Source: Saprospiraceae bacterium (GTDB lineage: Bacteria; Bacteroidota; Bacteroidia; Chitinophagales; Saprospiraceae). From it: a DNA stretch of 64,000 bases. The stretch lies in contig JAIBCI010000110.1 of the NCBI GenBank assembly GCA_019694255.1, positions 16,900 through 80,899 of the forward strand. Reading direction: 5' to 3'. Both the position numbers and the translations under genes were made by a program. This document shows positions 33,720 through 41,482 of this stretch, in pieces; within the stretch, counting starts at the first letter, position 1; every line of letters begins with the position of its first letter. The notes beneath the pieces are model-generated. The model saw only the letters and a program-made list of their open reading frames with translations. It did not search any database and was not told the origin of the DNA.

Positions 33720-35441
33720 ATGAAAAAGTTAGTGCTACTCATTCTTCTAATGCCGTTAGGCCTTTTTGCCGTGAAGGCTCCAGACTTCACTGTAACGGAT
33801 TATAATAACAAAACGCATAAACTCTTTGCTGATTACCTGAATAAGGAAAAAGTAGTAGTGCTGAAGATCTTCTTTGTTGATTGTCCACCATGCAACAGTA
33901 TTGCGCCAATGATGGAACCAATTTATCAGAAATGGGGCGGCGGAAATGGAAGAGTTCAATTTTTCGAATTATCAACTATGAGCTTTGATAATAACAGCTA
34001 TGTCAAGACTTATGCCCAAAAATATGGCATTACATTCCCGGGTGTAGGCTCCGATGGTGGCTCATTGGCCGCAGTAGCTCCTTATAAGGATAACAAAACA
34101 TTCGGGTCCTGGTATGGCACGCCGACCTTTGTCGTGATTGCTCCTAATGGTGAGGTGAATTTTAATGTTCCATTCGGCAAATCCAATACAGTTAGCCTGG
34201 ATACAGCCATTGCACAGGCACTAAGAATTCCAAGCAATGACGGAGGTGGCGGCGGAGGCACCAAATGTACCGACAGCTTTCAAATAAAAGTTTATAATCA
34301 GTTTTCTTCTAAGTTTACTCCCAAAGTGGTAACCTTTGATCTTTACAATAGTAGTAATCCTAAATATGATCTCTTAAATGGCCTTTATAATTGCGAATTT
34401 TTCTTTCCATCCATTAGGGATTATTATGTTGTTGGCCTTGAAAATATTCCATTAAAAGGCGAAGATGAATTAAATGGCATTTCCACACAGGACATCGTTA
34501 TTCTTCAGAAATATATTCTTTCGATCAAACCCATGAATAATCTTCAACTGGTACTCGGAGATGTCAATAATAATGGCGTAGTAAGTAGCTCAGACATTTC
34601 AGAATTAAGAAAGTTGATTCTTGGTCTCACGCCGACACTAAAAGTCGGAAAGTATTATGGAGTCGCACACAATCCAAAAGGATTTGACAACAAGGGCAAT
34701 TCAAATGTTCTGGTCAATGACCTGGTATTCAAAAAGGTCAATAACGAGTTCGGGATAGGCCATTATGGGGATGTCAGCGGAGCTGAAAAAATTGGCTTTA
34801 GCGGCGAAGTAATGAGTCGCACGGAATGTTCGATGGATTTAAATGTTGTATGCACGAAGACTACTTCGGGTTTTCACTACAACTTTATCACAGTCGAAAG
34901 TACCGAATTTGATGGCATCCAACTTGGATTGAAAGGTGACTTCGAAGGATGTAAAAATCTCACTTTTAATTCAATTTTTACAGATATCCAATACAATGGA
35001 ATCAATTTCAGTGCCGCTTCAGACGGAAACTTGTTTGTCTCCTGGTCAGATCCAACAAAAAGCAATATGCTTCGCCAGGGAGATGTTGTATGCAGCTTTG
35101 ACTGTGATCACAAGTTAAACTTTGCTTTCTGGGGCCCGCAGGAAATTATTCTGAAAGATGGGTCAGTATGCAATCTTAATTTTACCAATAGTATTTCCAA
35201 CACACCCATTTTGGATAGCTGGTTTACATCAGATGAAATGATTATTCGTTCATCAGCTCCAGTCCAACAAATCAGACTGTTTAACGCCGAAGGTCAAGTA
35301 ATTCTGGAAAAGAAATTTTCCGGCACTGAGACTACCTTGATTGCATTGGACAGTAAGCCATTGCCTGGAGGACTTATTATCACTGAAGCTAATGCCATAG
35401 ACGGCCAACTCCTTTATACAAAGTCATTTTCTAACAAATAG
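33720..35441 (+). CDS. Secreted thioredoxin-like protein with dockerin repeat pair and probable sorting domain
   Basis: A 573-residue exported protein. After a signal peptide (MKKLVLLILLMPLGLFA) comes a thioredoxin/TlpA-like domain with CPPC at Cys55-Cys58 (about residues 20-170), a polyglycine linker, then a region containing two EF-hand-like dockerin type I motifs (ISTQDIVILQKYIL and DVNNNGVVSSSDISELRKLIL, about residues 255-305), a beta-rich module, and a C-terminal about 80 residues resembling a T9SS sorting domain (IRLFNAEGQVILEKKF). The mix of a redox fold with a dockerin is uncommon. Function is unknown; extracellular disulfide chemistry or a structural adhesin are options. Confidence 0.82.
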   Translation: MKKLVLLILLMPLGLFAVKAPDFTVTDYNNKTHKLFADYLNKEKVVVLKIFFVDCPPCNSIAPMMEPIYQKWGGGNGRVQFFELSTMSFDNNSYVKTYAQKYGITFPGVGSDGGSLAAVAPYKDNKTFGSWYGTPTFVVIAPNGEVNFNVPFGKSNTVSLDTAIAQALRIPSNDGGGGGGTKCTDSFQIKVYNQFSSKFTPKVVTFDLYNSSNPKYDLLNGLYNCEFFFPSIRDYYVVGLENIPLKGEDELNGISTQDIVILQKYILSIKPMNNLQLVLGDVNNNGVVSSSDISELRKLILGLTPTLKVGKYYGVAHNPKGFDNKGNSNVLVNDLVFKKVNNEFGIGHYGDVSGAEKIGFSGEVMSRTECSMDLNVVCTKTTSGFHYNFITVESTEFDGIQLGLKGDFEGCKNLTFNSIFTDIQYNGINFSAASDGNLFVSWSDPTKSNMLRQGDVVCSFDCDHKLNFAFWGPQEIILKDGSVCNLNFTNSISNTPILDSWFTSDEMIIRSSAPVQQIRLFNAEGQVILEKKFSGTETTLIALDSKPLPGGLIITEANAIDGQLLYTKSFSNK

Positions 35442-35449
35442 GTTAGCTG

Positions 35450-37063
35450 CTATTTATTTTCACCTTTGTATACTGAATCAAGCTTCAGCAGATTAAGCGC
35501 ATTGGGTCTGAGTCCAGTGATATTAGATTGTGAAAACCATGCTGTCTTGTCATAAAACAAGAAAACAACAGGACATTCATCGATCAGAATTCTATCCATA
35601 GCCTGACACAAGCCAAAATTTGAAGTATCAGACTGATGCTGTATTAGTTTTTCATAACCGAGATCGTACGCTTGATTTGAAAACCGTGTATAATTTGGCG
35701 GCACTGGATTTTTACCATAGAAGAAGGTAAGAAAGCTCTCTTCATTCGGGTAATCAGCAATCCAGGAGCCTCTAAAGAGCGAAATTTCACCATTCCTCAT
35801 TTTTTCACGTAAAGTAGCTGTTTCTAGTAATTCAATTTTCACCGCAATTCCGATCTCTTGCCATTGACGTGCTATGAAGGTCATTAAATCGACATAGTCT
35901 TTATTGGTGTACAATACGAGTTCTGTTGATTCTGTATTGTTCTCCAACGTGCTGTAATTGCATTCCTTCAATAATTGTTTTGCCTTGAGCGGGTCATAAG
36001 AGTAACCAGGAACTGCTTCAGGATTGAAAGCCCGAAGACCGTTAGGAATGAATCCTGAGTTAGCAGGAGTTCCTATTCCATATCTGAAGTACTCAATGAT
36101 TTTCTTGCGGTCGATAGCATAGTTCAATGCCTGGCGAAATTTTTTTTGACGTAATGGATGATTCTGCTTAAGCTGACTAACATTAATACCAATATACTCT
36201 GTATTCAAAAAAGGGCCGTTCTGGAATATCATCTTCCCCACTTTATCTTGACGCAGGGTACCGTTGCGATTCAACAACTGCAATGCAAAGGATGGTTGAA
36301 TGCCATTAAAAAAATCTATTCTTTGCATTAGAAATTCCAAGTAAGCTGTATTTCTGTCTTCAATAAAGCTGATTCGGACTCCGTCAAGTTTTGGAAGTCC
36401 TGTTTTAAAATAATTTTCATTTTTCACTAAGAACATTCCTTGCTGGCCCGACCATTTTTTTAAGCGAAAAGGGCCTGTTCCGACTGCAATACGTCCAAAG
36501 GAACTTTTATAAAATTCAACTGCCTCCTTCGCAACAATACTGCAATAATGCATCGTCAATAGACTAAGGAAAGGTGAAAAAGGCTTATTCAAATGAATGA
36601 TGAGGGTACTGTCATCCCTGGACTCAATAGGCATCAGGCTGTCTAATCTTCCAAGAAAAATCCATCGCCCGGGCGCGTTAAGTCCCGGATCCAACAGCCT
36701 CAGAAAGCTATATTTCACATCATCTGCATTGACTTTTCGTGTTAATTGCCGACCAAAGCAACTGTCAGGATGAAAGTAAACATTCTGACGAAGGATGAAT
36801 GTGTAAGTAAGTCCATCGGATGATACGTTGTAACTGGATGCAAGTTCAGGGACAATTGAGAGTGAATCATCCAGATCCAATAATTGGCTATAAAGATGAT
36901 CCACCACCCAATAATTATTCTGGGTCCTAGCGAAGGCCGGATCAAGGCTGGTGACGAGGTTGGGCTGATTGTAATGGAAGACACTTCCGATATGGCGCTG
37001 ATCTTTACGACAACTTGAAATAACAAGGATCAGAATCCAACCTGCCAGTGTATTGACTTTCAT
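35450..37063 (-). CDS. ABC transporter substrate-binding lipoprotein, peptide type (SBP family 5)
   Basis: A 537-residue lipoprotein (LVISSC) of the OppA/DppA family. Visible are the N-terminal LVTSLDPAFARTQNNYWVVDHLYSQL-type opening, the LTYTFILRQNVYFH block and NHPLRQKKFRQALNYAIDRKKI, all typical of SBP_bac_5. It should bind peptides or similar solutes at the inner membrane and hand them to a permease. No permease or ATPase genes are adjacent, so it works with a transporter elsewhere or in another role. It converges with the preceding gene, with eight bases between stops. Confidence 0.9.
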   Translation of the reverse strand: MKVNTLAGWILILVISSCRKDQRHIGSVFHYNQPNLVTSLDPAFARTQNNYWVVDHLYSQLLDLDDSLSIVPELASSYNVSSDGLTYTFILRQNVYFHPDSCFGRQLTRKVNADDVKYSFLRLLDPGLNAPGRWIFLGRLDSLMPIESRDDSTLIIHLNKPFSPFLSLLTMHYCSIVAKEAVEFYKSSFGRIAVGTGPFRLKKWSGQQGMFLVKNENYFKTGLPKLDGVRISFIEDRNTAYLEFLMQRIDFFNGIQPSFALQLLNRNGTLRQDKVGKMIFQNGPFLNTEYIGINVSQLKQNHPLRQKKFRQALNYAIDRKKIIEYFRYGIGTPANSGFIPNGLRAFNPEAVPGYSYDPLKAKQLLKECNYSTLENNTESTELVLYTNKDYVDLMTFIARQWQEIGIAVKIELLETATLREKMRNGEISLFRGSWIADYPNEESFLTFFYGKNPVPPNYTRFSNQAYDLGYEKLIQHQSDTSNFGLCQAMDRILIDECPVVFLFYDKTAWFSQSNITGLRPNALNLLKLDSVYKGENK

Positions 37064-37140
37064 CAGTAGCGAAAATAGACATTATGCCCATGACTGCATG
37101 CACCGCCTGTCATATTCTCACTCAAATCCGCCGCAATTCT

Positions 37141-37148
37141 TAGCTTTG
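37141..37148 (+). promoter_or_regulatory. Putative promoter of the UPF0173-parAB operon
   Basis: TAGCTTTG, an exact TAnnTTTG match, lies 15 bases before the TTG chosen as the start of the hydrolase gene. It supports that start, since the ATG at 37053 would be upstream of transcription. Confidence 0.5.
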
Positions 37149-37163
37149 CACAAAATTAGCGCC

Positions 37164-37844
37164 TTGAAAATCAAATATTTTGGCCATTCAGCATTTTTGG
37201 TCGAAACGTTGGGAAAATTGCTTCTTTTTGATCCTTTCATAAAAGGCAACCTCCTGGCCTCCGAAGTAGATATTGATTTGATTAGGCCTGATTATATTTT
37301 GCTGACACATGGCCATGGCGATCACGTCGGGGACACCATTGAAATTGCACAAAGAACTGGCGCTCCAATCATTAGCACGTATGAGGTTTCAACATGGCTT
37401 GGCTCTCAGGGCCTAAAGACTTTTGGATTGAATACCGGTGGCAAAATCAAGCTTGAATTTGGAACAGTAAAACTAGTTAATGCAATACATTCCTCTTCAA
37501 TGCCCGATGGATCCTACGGCGCGAATCCAGTTGGATTCGTAGTGTGGAATGAAGAAGTAAGTTTTTATGTGTCAGGAGATACAGCACTTACATTGGACAT
37601 GAAATTGATACCGATGACTTGCCCTAAACTTGATTTTGCAATTTTATGCTTAGGAGACATATTTACCATGGGCTACGAGGATGCTGCAATGGCCGCTGAA
37701 TTTGTCGGATGTAGTAATATTATTGGTTGTCACTTCGATACATTTCCACCAATTCAGGTGAATCACCAAGAGGCTATTTCATTTTTCAACAGCAAAGGGC
37801 TTAGACTGACATTGCCAACGATCAATCAGGAGATACTGCTTTAA
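37164..37844 (+). CDS. Metal-dependent hydrolase of the UPF0173 beta-lactamase-fold family
   Basis: A 226-residue metallo-beta-lactamase-fold protein with YFGHSAFLVET at the N-terminus, the metal motif LLTHGHGDHVGD, the YVSGDTAL aspartate and C-terminal GCHFDTFP. UPF0173 members are cytoplasmic hydrolases of uncertain substrate. The family starts with MKI-YFGHSA, which corresponds to a TTG codon at 37164-37166 here; upstream in-frame residues to 37053 look like non-coding. The gene abuts parA with no gap, so it leads an operon UPF0173-parA-parB-DUF5683. Confidence 0.85.
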   Translation: MKIKYFGHSAFLVETLGKLLLFDPFIKGNLLASEVDIDLIRPDYILLTHGHGDHVGDTIEIAQRTGAPIISTYEVSTWLGSQGLKTFGLNTGGKIKLEFGTVKLVNAIHSSSMPDGSYGANPVGFVVWNEEVSFYVSGDTALTLDMKLIPMTCPKLDFAILCLGDIFTMGYEDAAMAAEFVGCSNIIGCHFDTFPPIQVNHQEAISFFNSKGLRLTLPTINQEILL

Positions 37845-38615
37845 ATGGGAAAAGTAATCGCTGTTGCGAATCAGAAAGGAGGCGTGGGTAAAACCACTAC
37901 AAGCATTAACCTTACGGCTTGTCTAGCTGTTCTGGAAAAAAAGACTTTATTGATTGATGCAGACCCCCAGGCAAACAGTACATCCGGCACCGGAGGTGAC
38001 CAGCAGGAATTTTCATTAACGCTATATGATTGCCTGCTCAATGGTGCAGATCCCAAACAGGCAATTCTGGCCACTTCAACTCCAAATTTATATCTCCTGC
38101 CATCTGATATTGACCTTGTCGGAGCTGATATTGAGCTTGTTAACACTCCCGATCGCGAATTTGCAATGAAAAAAGTGATTGATCATTTACGCGAGGATTA
38201 CGATTATATCATTATAGACTGCCTTCCATCCCTTGGGCTTCTGACAATCAATGCACTAACCGCAGCAGATGCTGTGATTATTCCAGTTCAAACCGAATTA
38301 TTTGCCCTTGAAGGCTTGTCCAAAATACTCAATACCATAGAGATGGTCAAGACAAACCTGAACCCCGGATTAATGATTGAAGGTGTTCTTCTCTCTATGT
38401 ATGATCAGAGGCTCAGGATCGCCAAGATGGTGGTCAAGGAACTTCAAGAGGGCTTTGATTTACCAGTTTTCAAAACAATTATTCATAGAAACGCGCGAAT
38501 CGCTGAGTCCCCATTGCTTAAAAAACCAGTCATACTCTATGATGCAGCCAGCACTGGATCTGTAAATTTTTTACAATTCGCCGACGAGTTTATTAAAAAC
38601 CAAAATAACGGGTAA
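37845..38615 (+). CDS. parA: Chromosome partitioning ATPase ParA/Soj
   Basis: A 256-residue Walker-type ATPase with the deviant Walker [10 protein letters not shown] near residue 12, DADPQANST, and the Walker [10 protein letters not shown]. Together with ParB it moves and separates replicated origins. Length is that of chromosomal Soj without the N-terminal DNA-binding extension of plasmid ParA. It begins right after the UPF0173 stop and shares one base with parB (TAATG). Confidence 0.95.
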   Translation: MGKVIAVANQKGGVGKTTTSINLTACLAVLEKKTLLIDADPQANSTSGTGGDQQEFSLTLYDCLLNGADPKQAILATSTPNLYLLPSDIDLVGADIELVNTPDREFAMKKVIDHLREDYDYIIIDCLPSLGLLTINALTAADAVIIPVQTELFALEGLSKILNTIEMVKTNLNPGLMIEGVLLSMYDQRLRIAKMVVKELQEGFDLPVFKTIIHRNARIAESPLLKKPVILYDAASTGSVNFLQFADEFIKNQNNG

Positions 38616-39508
38616 TGAATCAAAAACAGGAATTGGGTAAAGGCATAAAGGCTTTACTGGGGAATATTAAGAAAGAACCCTCCAATTTCCAAGAGCCCCA
38701 AACTATGGTTTCTGGAATTATCATGGTTCCATTGGAACAAATCAAAGTTAACGCACTCCAGCCTCGCAATGAATTCAACCTCGCGGAACTGGAGGAACTT
38801 GCTGCCTCTATCCGTAGCTTAGGACTGATCCAACCGATTACAATTCGGCGAATTGCTGATCAGGAATACCAGATTATCAGCGGTGAAAGAAGATTCCGGG
38901 CATGTAAAATGGCAGGAATTAAAGAGGTTCCAGCCTATATCAGAACAGCCAATGACAATGAAATGCTGGAAATGGCGTTAGTAGAAAACATCCAGCGTGT
39001 TGACCTCAATCCGATTGAAATTGCAATTACTTATCAACGACTTCTTGAAGAATGTAATATTACCCAGGAGCAATTGTCAGAACGGGTTGGTAAGCAGAGA
39101 AGTACCATCAGCAATTATGCCCGTTTATTGAAACTTCCTCCTGAAATTCAGAATTCAGTAAAGTCAAATCAACTTTCAATGGGACATGCAAGGGTTCTTG
39201 CGGGAATCGATGATCTGATTGCCCAAAAATCACTTTTTGAAAAAACTATTCAGGAACATTTGTCAGTAAGGTTACTTGAAAAAATTGCACAGGACCTGCA
39301 CAATAAATCCAGTTCATCATCTACTCCAAAATCCACCACTTCAGTATCTCATAATCCTATGATTCGTTCACTGGAGGACCGTATTTCGCAAATGGTGGGA
39401 ACCCGCGCCCAGATCAAAAGGAATGAAAAAGGTGAAGGCCAAATTATAATAAAATTTTCGTCAGACCACGCCTTGAATGAGATTCTGGACCGTTTAGACC
39501 TGATATGA
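38615..39508 (+). CDS. parB: Chromosome partitioning protein ParB/Spo0J
   Basis: A 297-residue ParB with the CTPase/nuclease-like domain (IKVNALQPRNEF, ISGERRFRACKMAG, MALVENIQRVDLNPIE), a helix-turn-helix (EQLSERVGKQRSTISNYARLLKLP) and a C-terminal dimerisation region. It loads at parS sites near the origin. I searched by eye for the palindromic parS and saw no convincing copy in the window. It overlaps the DUF5683 gene by four bases. Confidence 0.95.
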   Translation: MNQKQELGKGIKALLGNIKKEPSNFQEPQTMVSGIIMVPLEQIKVNALQPRNEFNLAELEELAASIRSLGLIQPITIRRIADQEYQIISGERRFRACKMAGIKEVPAYIRTANDNEMLEMALVENIQRVDLNPIEIAITYQRLLEECNITQEQLSERVGKQRSTISNYARLLKLPPEIQNSVKSNQLSMGHARVLAGIDDLIAQKSLFEKTIQEHLSVRLLEKIAQDLHNKSSSSSTPKSTTSVSHNPMIRSLEDRISQMVGTRAQIKRNEKGEGQIIIKFSSDHALNEILDRLDLI

Positions 39509-40089
39509 GATTTATTTGTGTTGTCATTTTACTTTTTTTGCTTCAGCCAGTGGGAATCTCCCAATCGGATAGTGTTAAGATTATAACCAGTGATAGTACA
39601 AATAAAAAGAAAGGTGATGGTGCACTAAAGGTTATCTTCTCCGGAAAACCTGGAAAAGCATTTGCCTATTCGTTACTTGTGCCTGGGGGTGGGCAAATAT
39701 ATAATCGGAAGTGGTGGAAATTACCCATTGTGTATGCTGGTTTCGGTTTCACTTTCTATTTGGTAGACTTCAACCGAACGCAATATCATCGTTTTGACAA
39801 TGCATTCAGAATGAGAGTTGACCTGGGTGAAACAAACTCTACCGATGAATTCAAGGGTATCTATAGTCTGTCTGCTCTGAATGTTCAGAGAAAATACTAC
39901 GATAAGAATCTTCAGCGTAGCTATCTGGCAATTGTAGGCGCTTATTTACTCAGTGGCATGGACGCTTTTGTAGACCGGCATTTTATGGATTTTGATATCA
40001 GCGACAAACTAAGTCTTAAAATTCAACCCAATCTTGACACTTTCTCTTCGGGTGCAGGCATAAGTCTATGTCTTCATCAGAAGAACTGA
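39505..40089 (+). CDS. DUF5683 domain membrane protein
   Basis: A 194-residue protein with a signal peptide (MRFICVVILLFLLQPVGISQ) and the DUF5683 signature PGKAFAYSLLVPGGGQIYNRKWWKLPIVYAGFGF, followed by two more hydrophobic stretches including AYLLSGMDAFVDRHF. The family is widespread in Bacteroidota and typically sits after parA-parB, as here. Function is unknown; its envelope location next to segregation genes hints at a cell-cycle or origin-anchoring link, but this is speculation. Confidence 0.87.
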   Translation: MRFICVVILLFLLQPVGISQSDSVKIITSDSTNKKKGDGALKVIFSGKPGKAFAYSLLVPGGGQIYNRKWWKLPIVYAGFGFTFYLVDFNRTQYHRFDNAFRMRVDLGETNSTDEFKGIYSLSALNVQRKYYDKNLQRSYLAIVGAYLLSGMDAFVDRHFMDFDISDKLSLKIQPNLDTFSSGAGISLCLHQKN

Positions 40090-40130
40090 TTTCGTAGCGC
40101 CATCCATTAAAGTAATTGGTTTCAGTAGAC

Positions 40131-40448
40131 TTACATCCAGCCCAGGAGTTTGGCAAATTTGACCATCTCCATCTGATTTGTAATTTTCATTTTGCCGGTT
40201 AAAATAGCCATCATTGGATTTAGCTCACCTTTAAGTACCTTTTTAAAATTCTCTTCGGTCGCTGTGATCTTGCAATTGGCCTCGCCCACAAGGCCTTCCT
40301 CAACAGTCATGTGTCCGAGGTTTAGATTGACGGTGACTTGTCCGCCACCCTCTCCTTCCAGGTCAAAATGAAACACCGTATTCATGCCTTCTAAAAGAGC
40401 CGGATTGATTTTCTGGGGCAGGTTCAGTAAAAATTCCTTTGTTGTCAT
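40131..40448 (-). CDS. SCP2 sterol-binding domain protein
   Basis: A 105-residue protein made of one SCP2-like lipid-binding domain (INPALLEGMNTVFHFDLEGEGGG, CKITATEENFKKVLKGELNPMMAILTGKMKITNQM). Such proteins bind hydrophobic ligands in the cytoplasm; the bacterial role is not settled. The ATG at 40448 gives the usual domain start, and the reading frame to 40571 overlaps the fmt promoter and start, so it is rejected. Confidence 0.88.
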   Translation of the reverse strand: MTTKEFLLNLPQKINPALLEGMNTVFHFDLEGEGGGQVTVNLNLGHMTVEEGLVGEANCKITATEENFKKVLKGELNPMMAILTGKMKITNQMEMVKFAKLLGWM

Positions 40449-40463
40449 GCCAGTTCGCAAACT

Positions 40464-40471
40464 CAAAATTA
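40464..40471 (-). promoter_or_regulatory. Putative promoter of the SCP2 gene
   Basis: Minus-strand TAATTTTG, 15 bases before the ATG at 40448. It lies only 22 bases from the oppositely directed fmt box, so the two genes appear to have back-to-back promoters. Confidence 0.45.
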
Positions 40472-40492
40472 GGCATAAATACAATAACCTTA

Positions 40493-40500
40493 TACATTTG
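40493..40500 (+). promoter_or_regulatory. Putative promoter of fmt
   Basis: TACATTTG ends 16 bases before the ATG at 40517, giving a leader of roughly ten bases. No -33 TTG is seen. Confidence 0.45.
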
Positions 40501-40516
40501 CTACCATTACTGTAGA

Positions 40517-41434
40517 ATGAATAAACTGCGCGTTGTTTTTTTTGGCACACCTGAATTCGCTGTTCCTTCACTGCAAAAAGTCTACGAAGTCTTCGACCTA
40601 AAGGCCGTTGTTACTGCGCCTGACAAACGAGGAGGTAGAGGACACCAGCTTCTGATATCAGAAGTAAAGAAATGGTCAATCAGTCATCATGTAAAAGTAT
40701 TTCAGCCTGAAAAACTAAAATCCAAAGTCTTCATTGACGCTTTAATTAAAATTAAAGCTGACTTGTTTGTGGTAGTGGCCTTTCGAATGCTTCCCGAGAT
40801 TATTTGGAATATGCCAAGATTAGGGACTATTAATTTGCATGCTTCATTATTACCAAAGTACAGAGGCGCAGCGCCGATTCAAAGAGCAATCTTAAATGGG
40901 GAAACGGAAACAGGACTTACGTGCTTTCGCCTCCGTCAGGAAATCGATACCGGAGATATTATTTGCCAGCAAAAGGTTACGATTGAACCGCAAGATGATT
41001 CCGGAACGCTGTATGATAAATTACAATCTGCGGGGCCTGATTTACTTGTCAAAGCAATCGAATTGCTTGACAGTAAAGATTTCACTCCAATCCCTCAAAA
41101 AAATCAAGAAGCAACTCCTGCCCCAAAAATATTTCCAGAGGACGCAATCATTCAATGGGATAAACCTGCGAATACAATCCATAATCATATAAGGGCATTT
41201 GCTCCTTATCCAGGTGCACGAACAGAATATGATCACCGGATGGTTAAAATTCTGAAGTCAAAGCCGATTCTCACCGATCATAATTTTCCTTGTGGACAAT
41301 GGTTTTTTGATTTTGAACGTAAAGAAATTAAAATCACTTGTAAAGATGGTTATATACAGGTACTTGAATTACAGCCTGAATCCAAAAAGAAACTGTCCGA
41401 CCAAGAATTCCTCAATGGACTAAAATACAAATAG
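40517..41434 (+). CDS. fmt: Methionyl-tRNA formyltransferase
   Basis: A 305-residue enzyme that formylates initiator Met-tRNA. It opens MNKLRVVFFGTPEFAVPSL, with the formyltransferase core containing NLHASLLPKYRGAAPIQRAILNGE and TGLTCFRLRQEIDTGDI, then the C-terminal tRNA-binding domain. The ATG at 40517 fits the family start. The gene stands alone and ends in a terminator whose stem includes the stop codon. Confidence 0.95.
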   Translation: MNKLRVVFFGTPEFAVPSLQKVYEVFDLKAVVTAPDKRGGRGHQLLISEVKKWSISHHVKVFQPEKLKSKVFIDALIKIKADLFVVVAFRMLPEIIWNMPRLGTINLHASLLPKYRGAAPIQRAILNGETETGLTCFRLRQEIDTGDIICQQKVTIEPQDDSGTLYDKLQSAGPDLLVKAIELLDSKDFTPIPQKNQEATPAPKIFPEDAIIQWDKPANTIHNHIRAFAPYPGARTEYDHRMVKILKSKPILTDHNFPCGQWFFDFERKEIKITCKDGYIQVLELQPESKKKLSDQEFLNGLKYK

Positions 41435-41464
41435 CAAGAAGACAACCTCTTGCTATTCGTTTTT
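41430..41464 (+). terminator. Rho-independent terminator of fmt
   Basis: AATAGCAAGA, an eight-base loop, then TCTTGCTATT, a perfect 10-bp stem, followed by CGTTTTT. The stem contains the fmt stop codon TAG. Confidence 0.85.
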
Positions 41465-41482
41465 AAGGATATGTTTAGGAGA

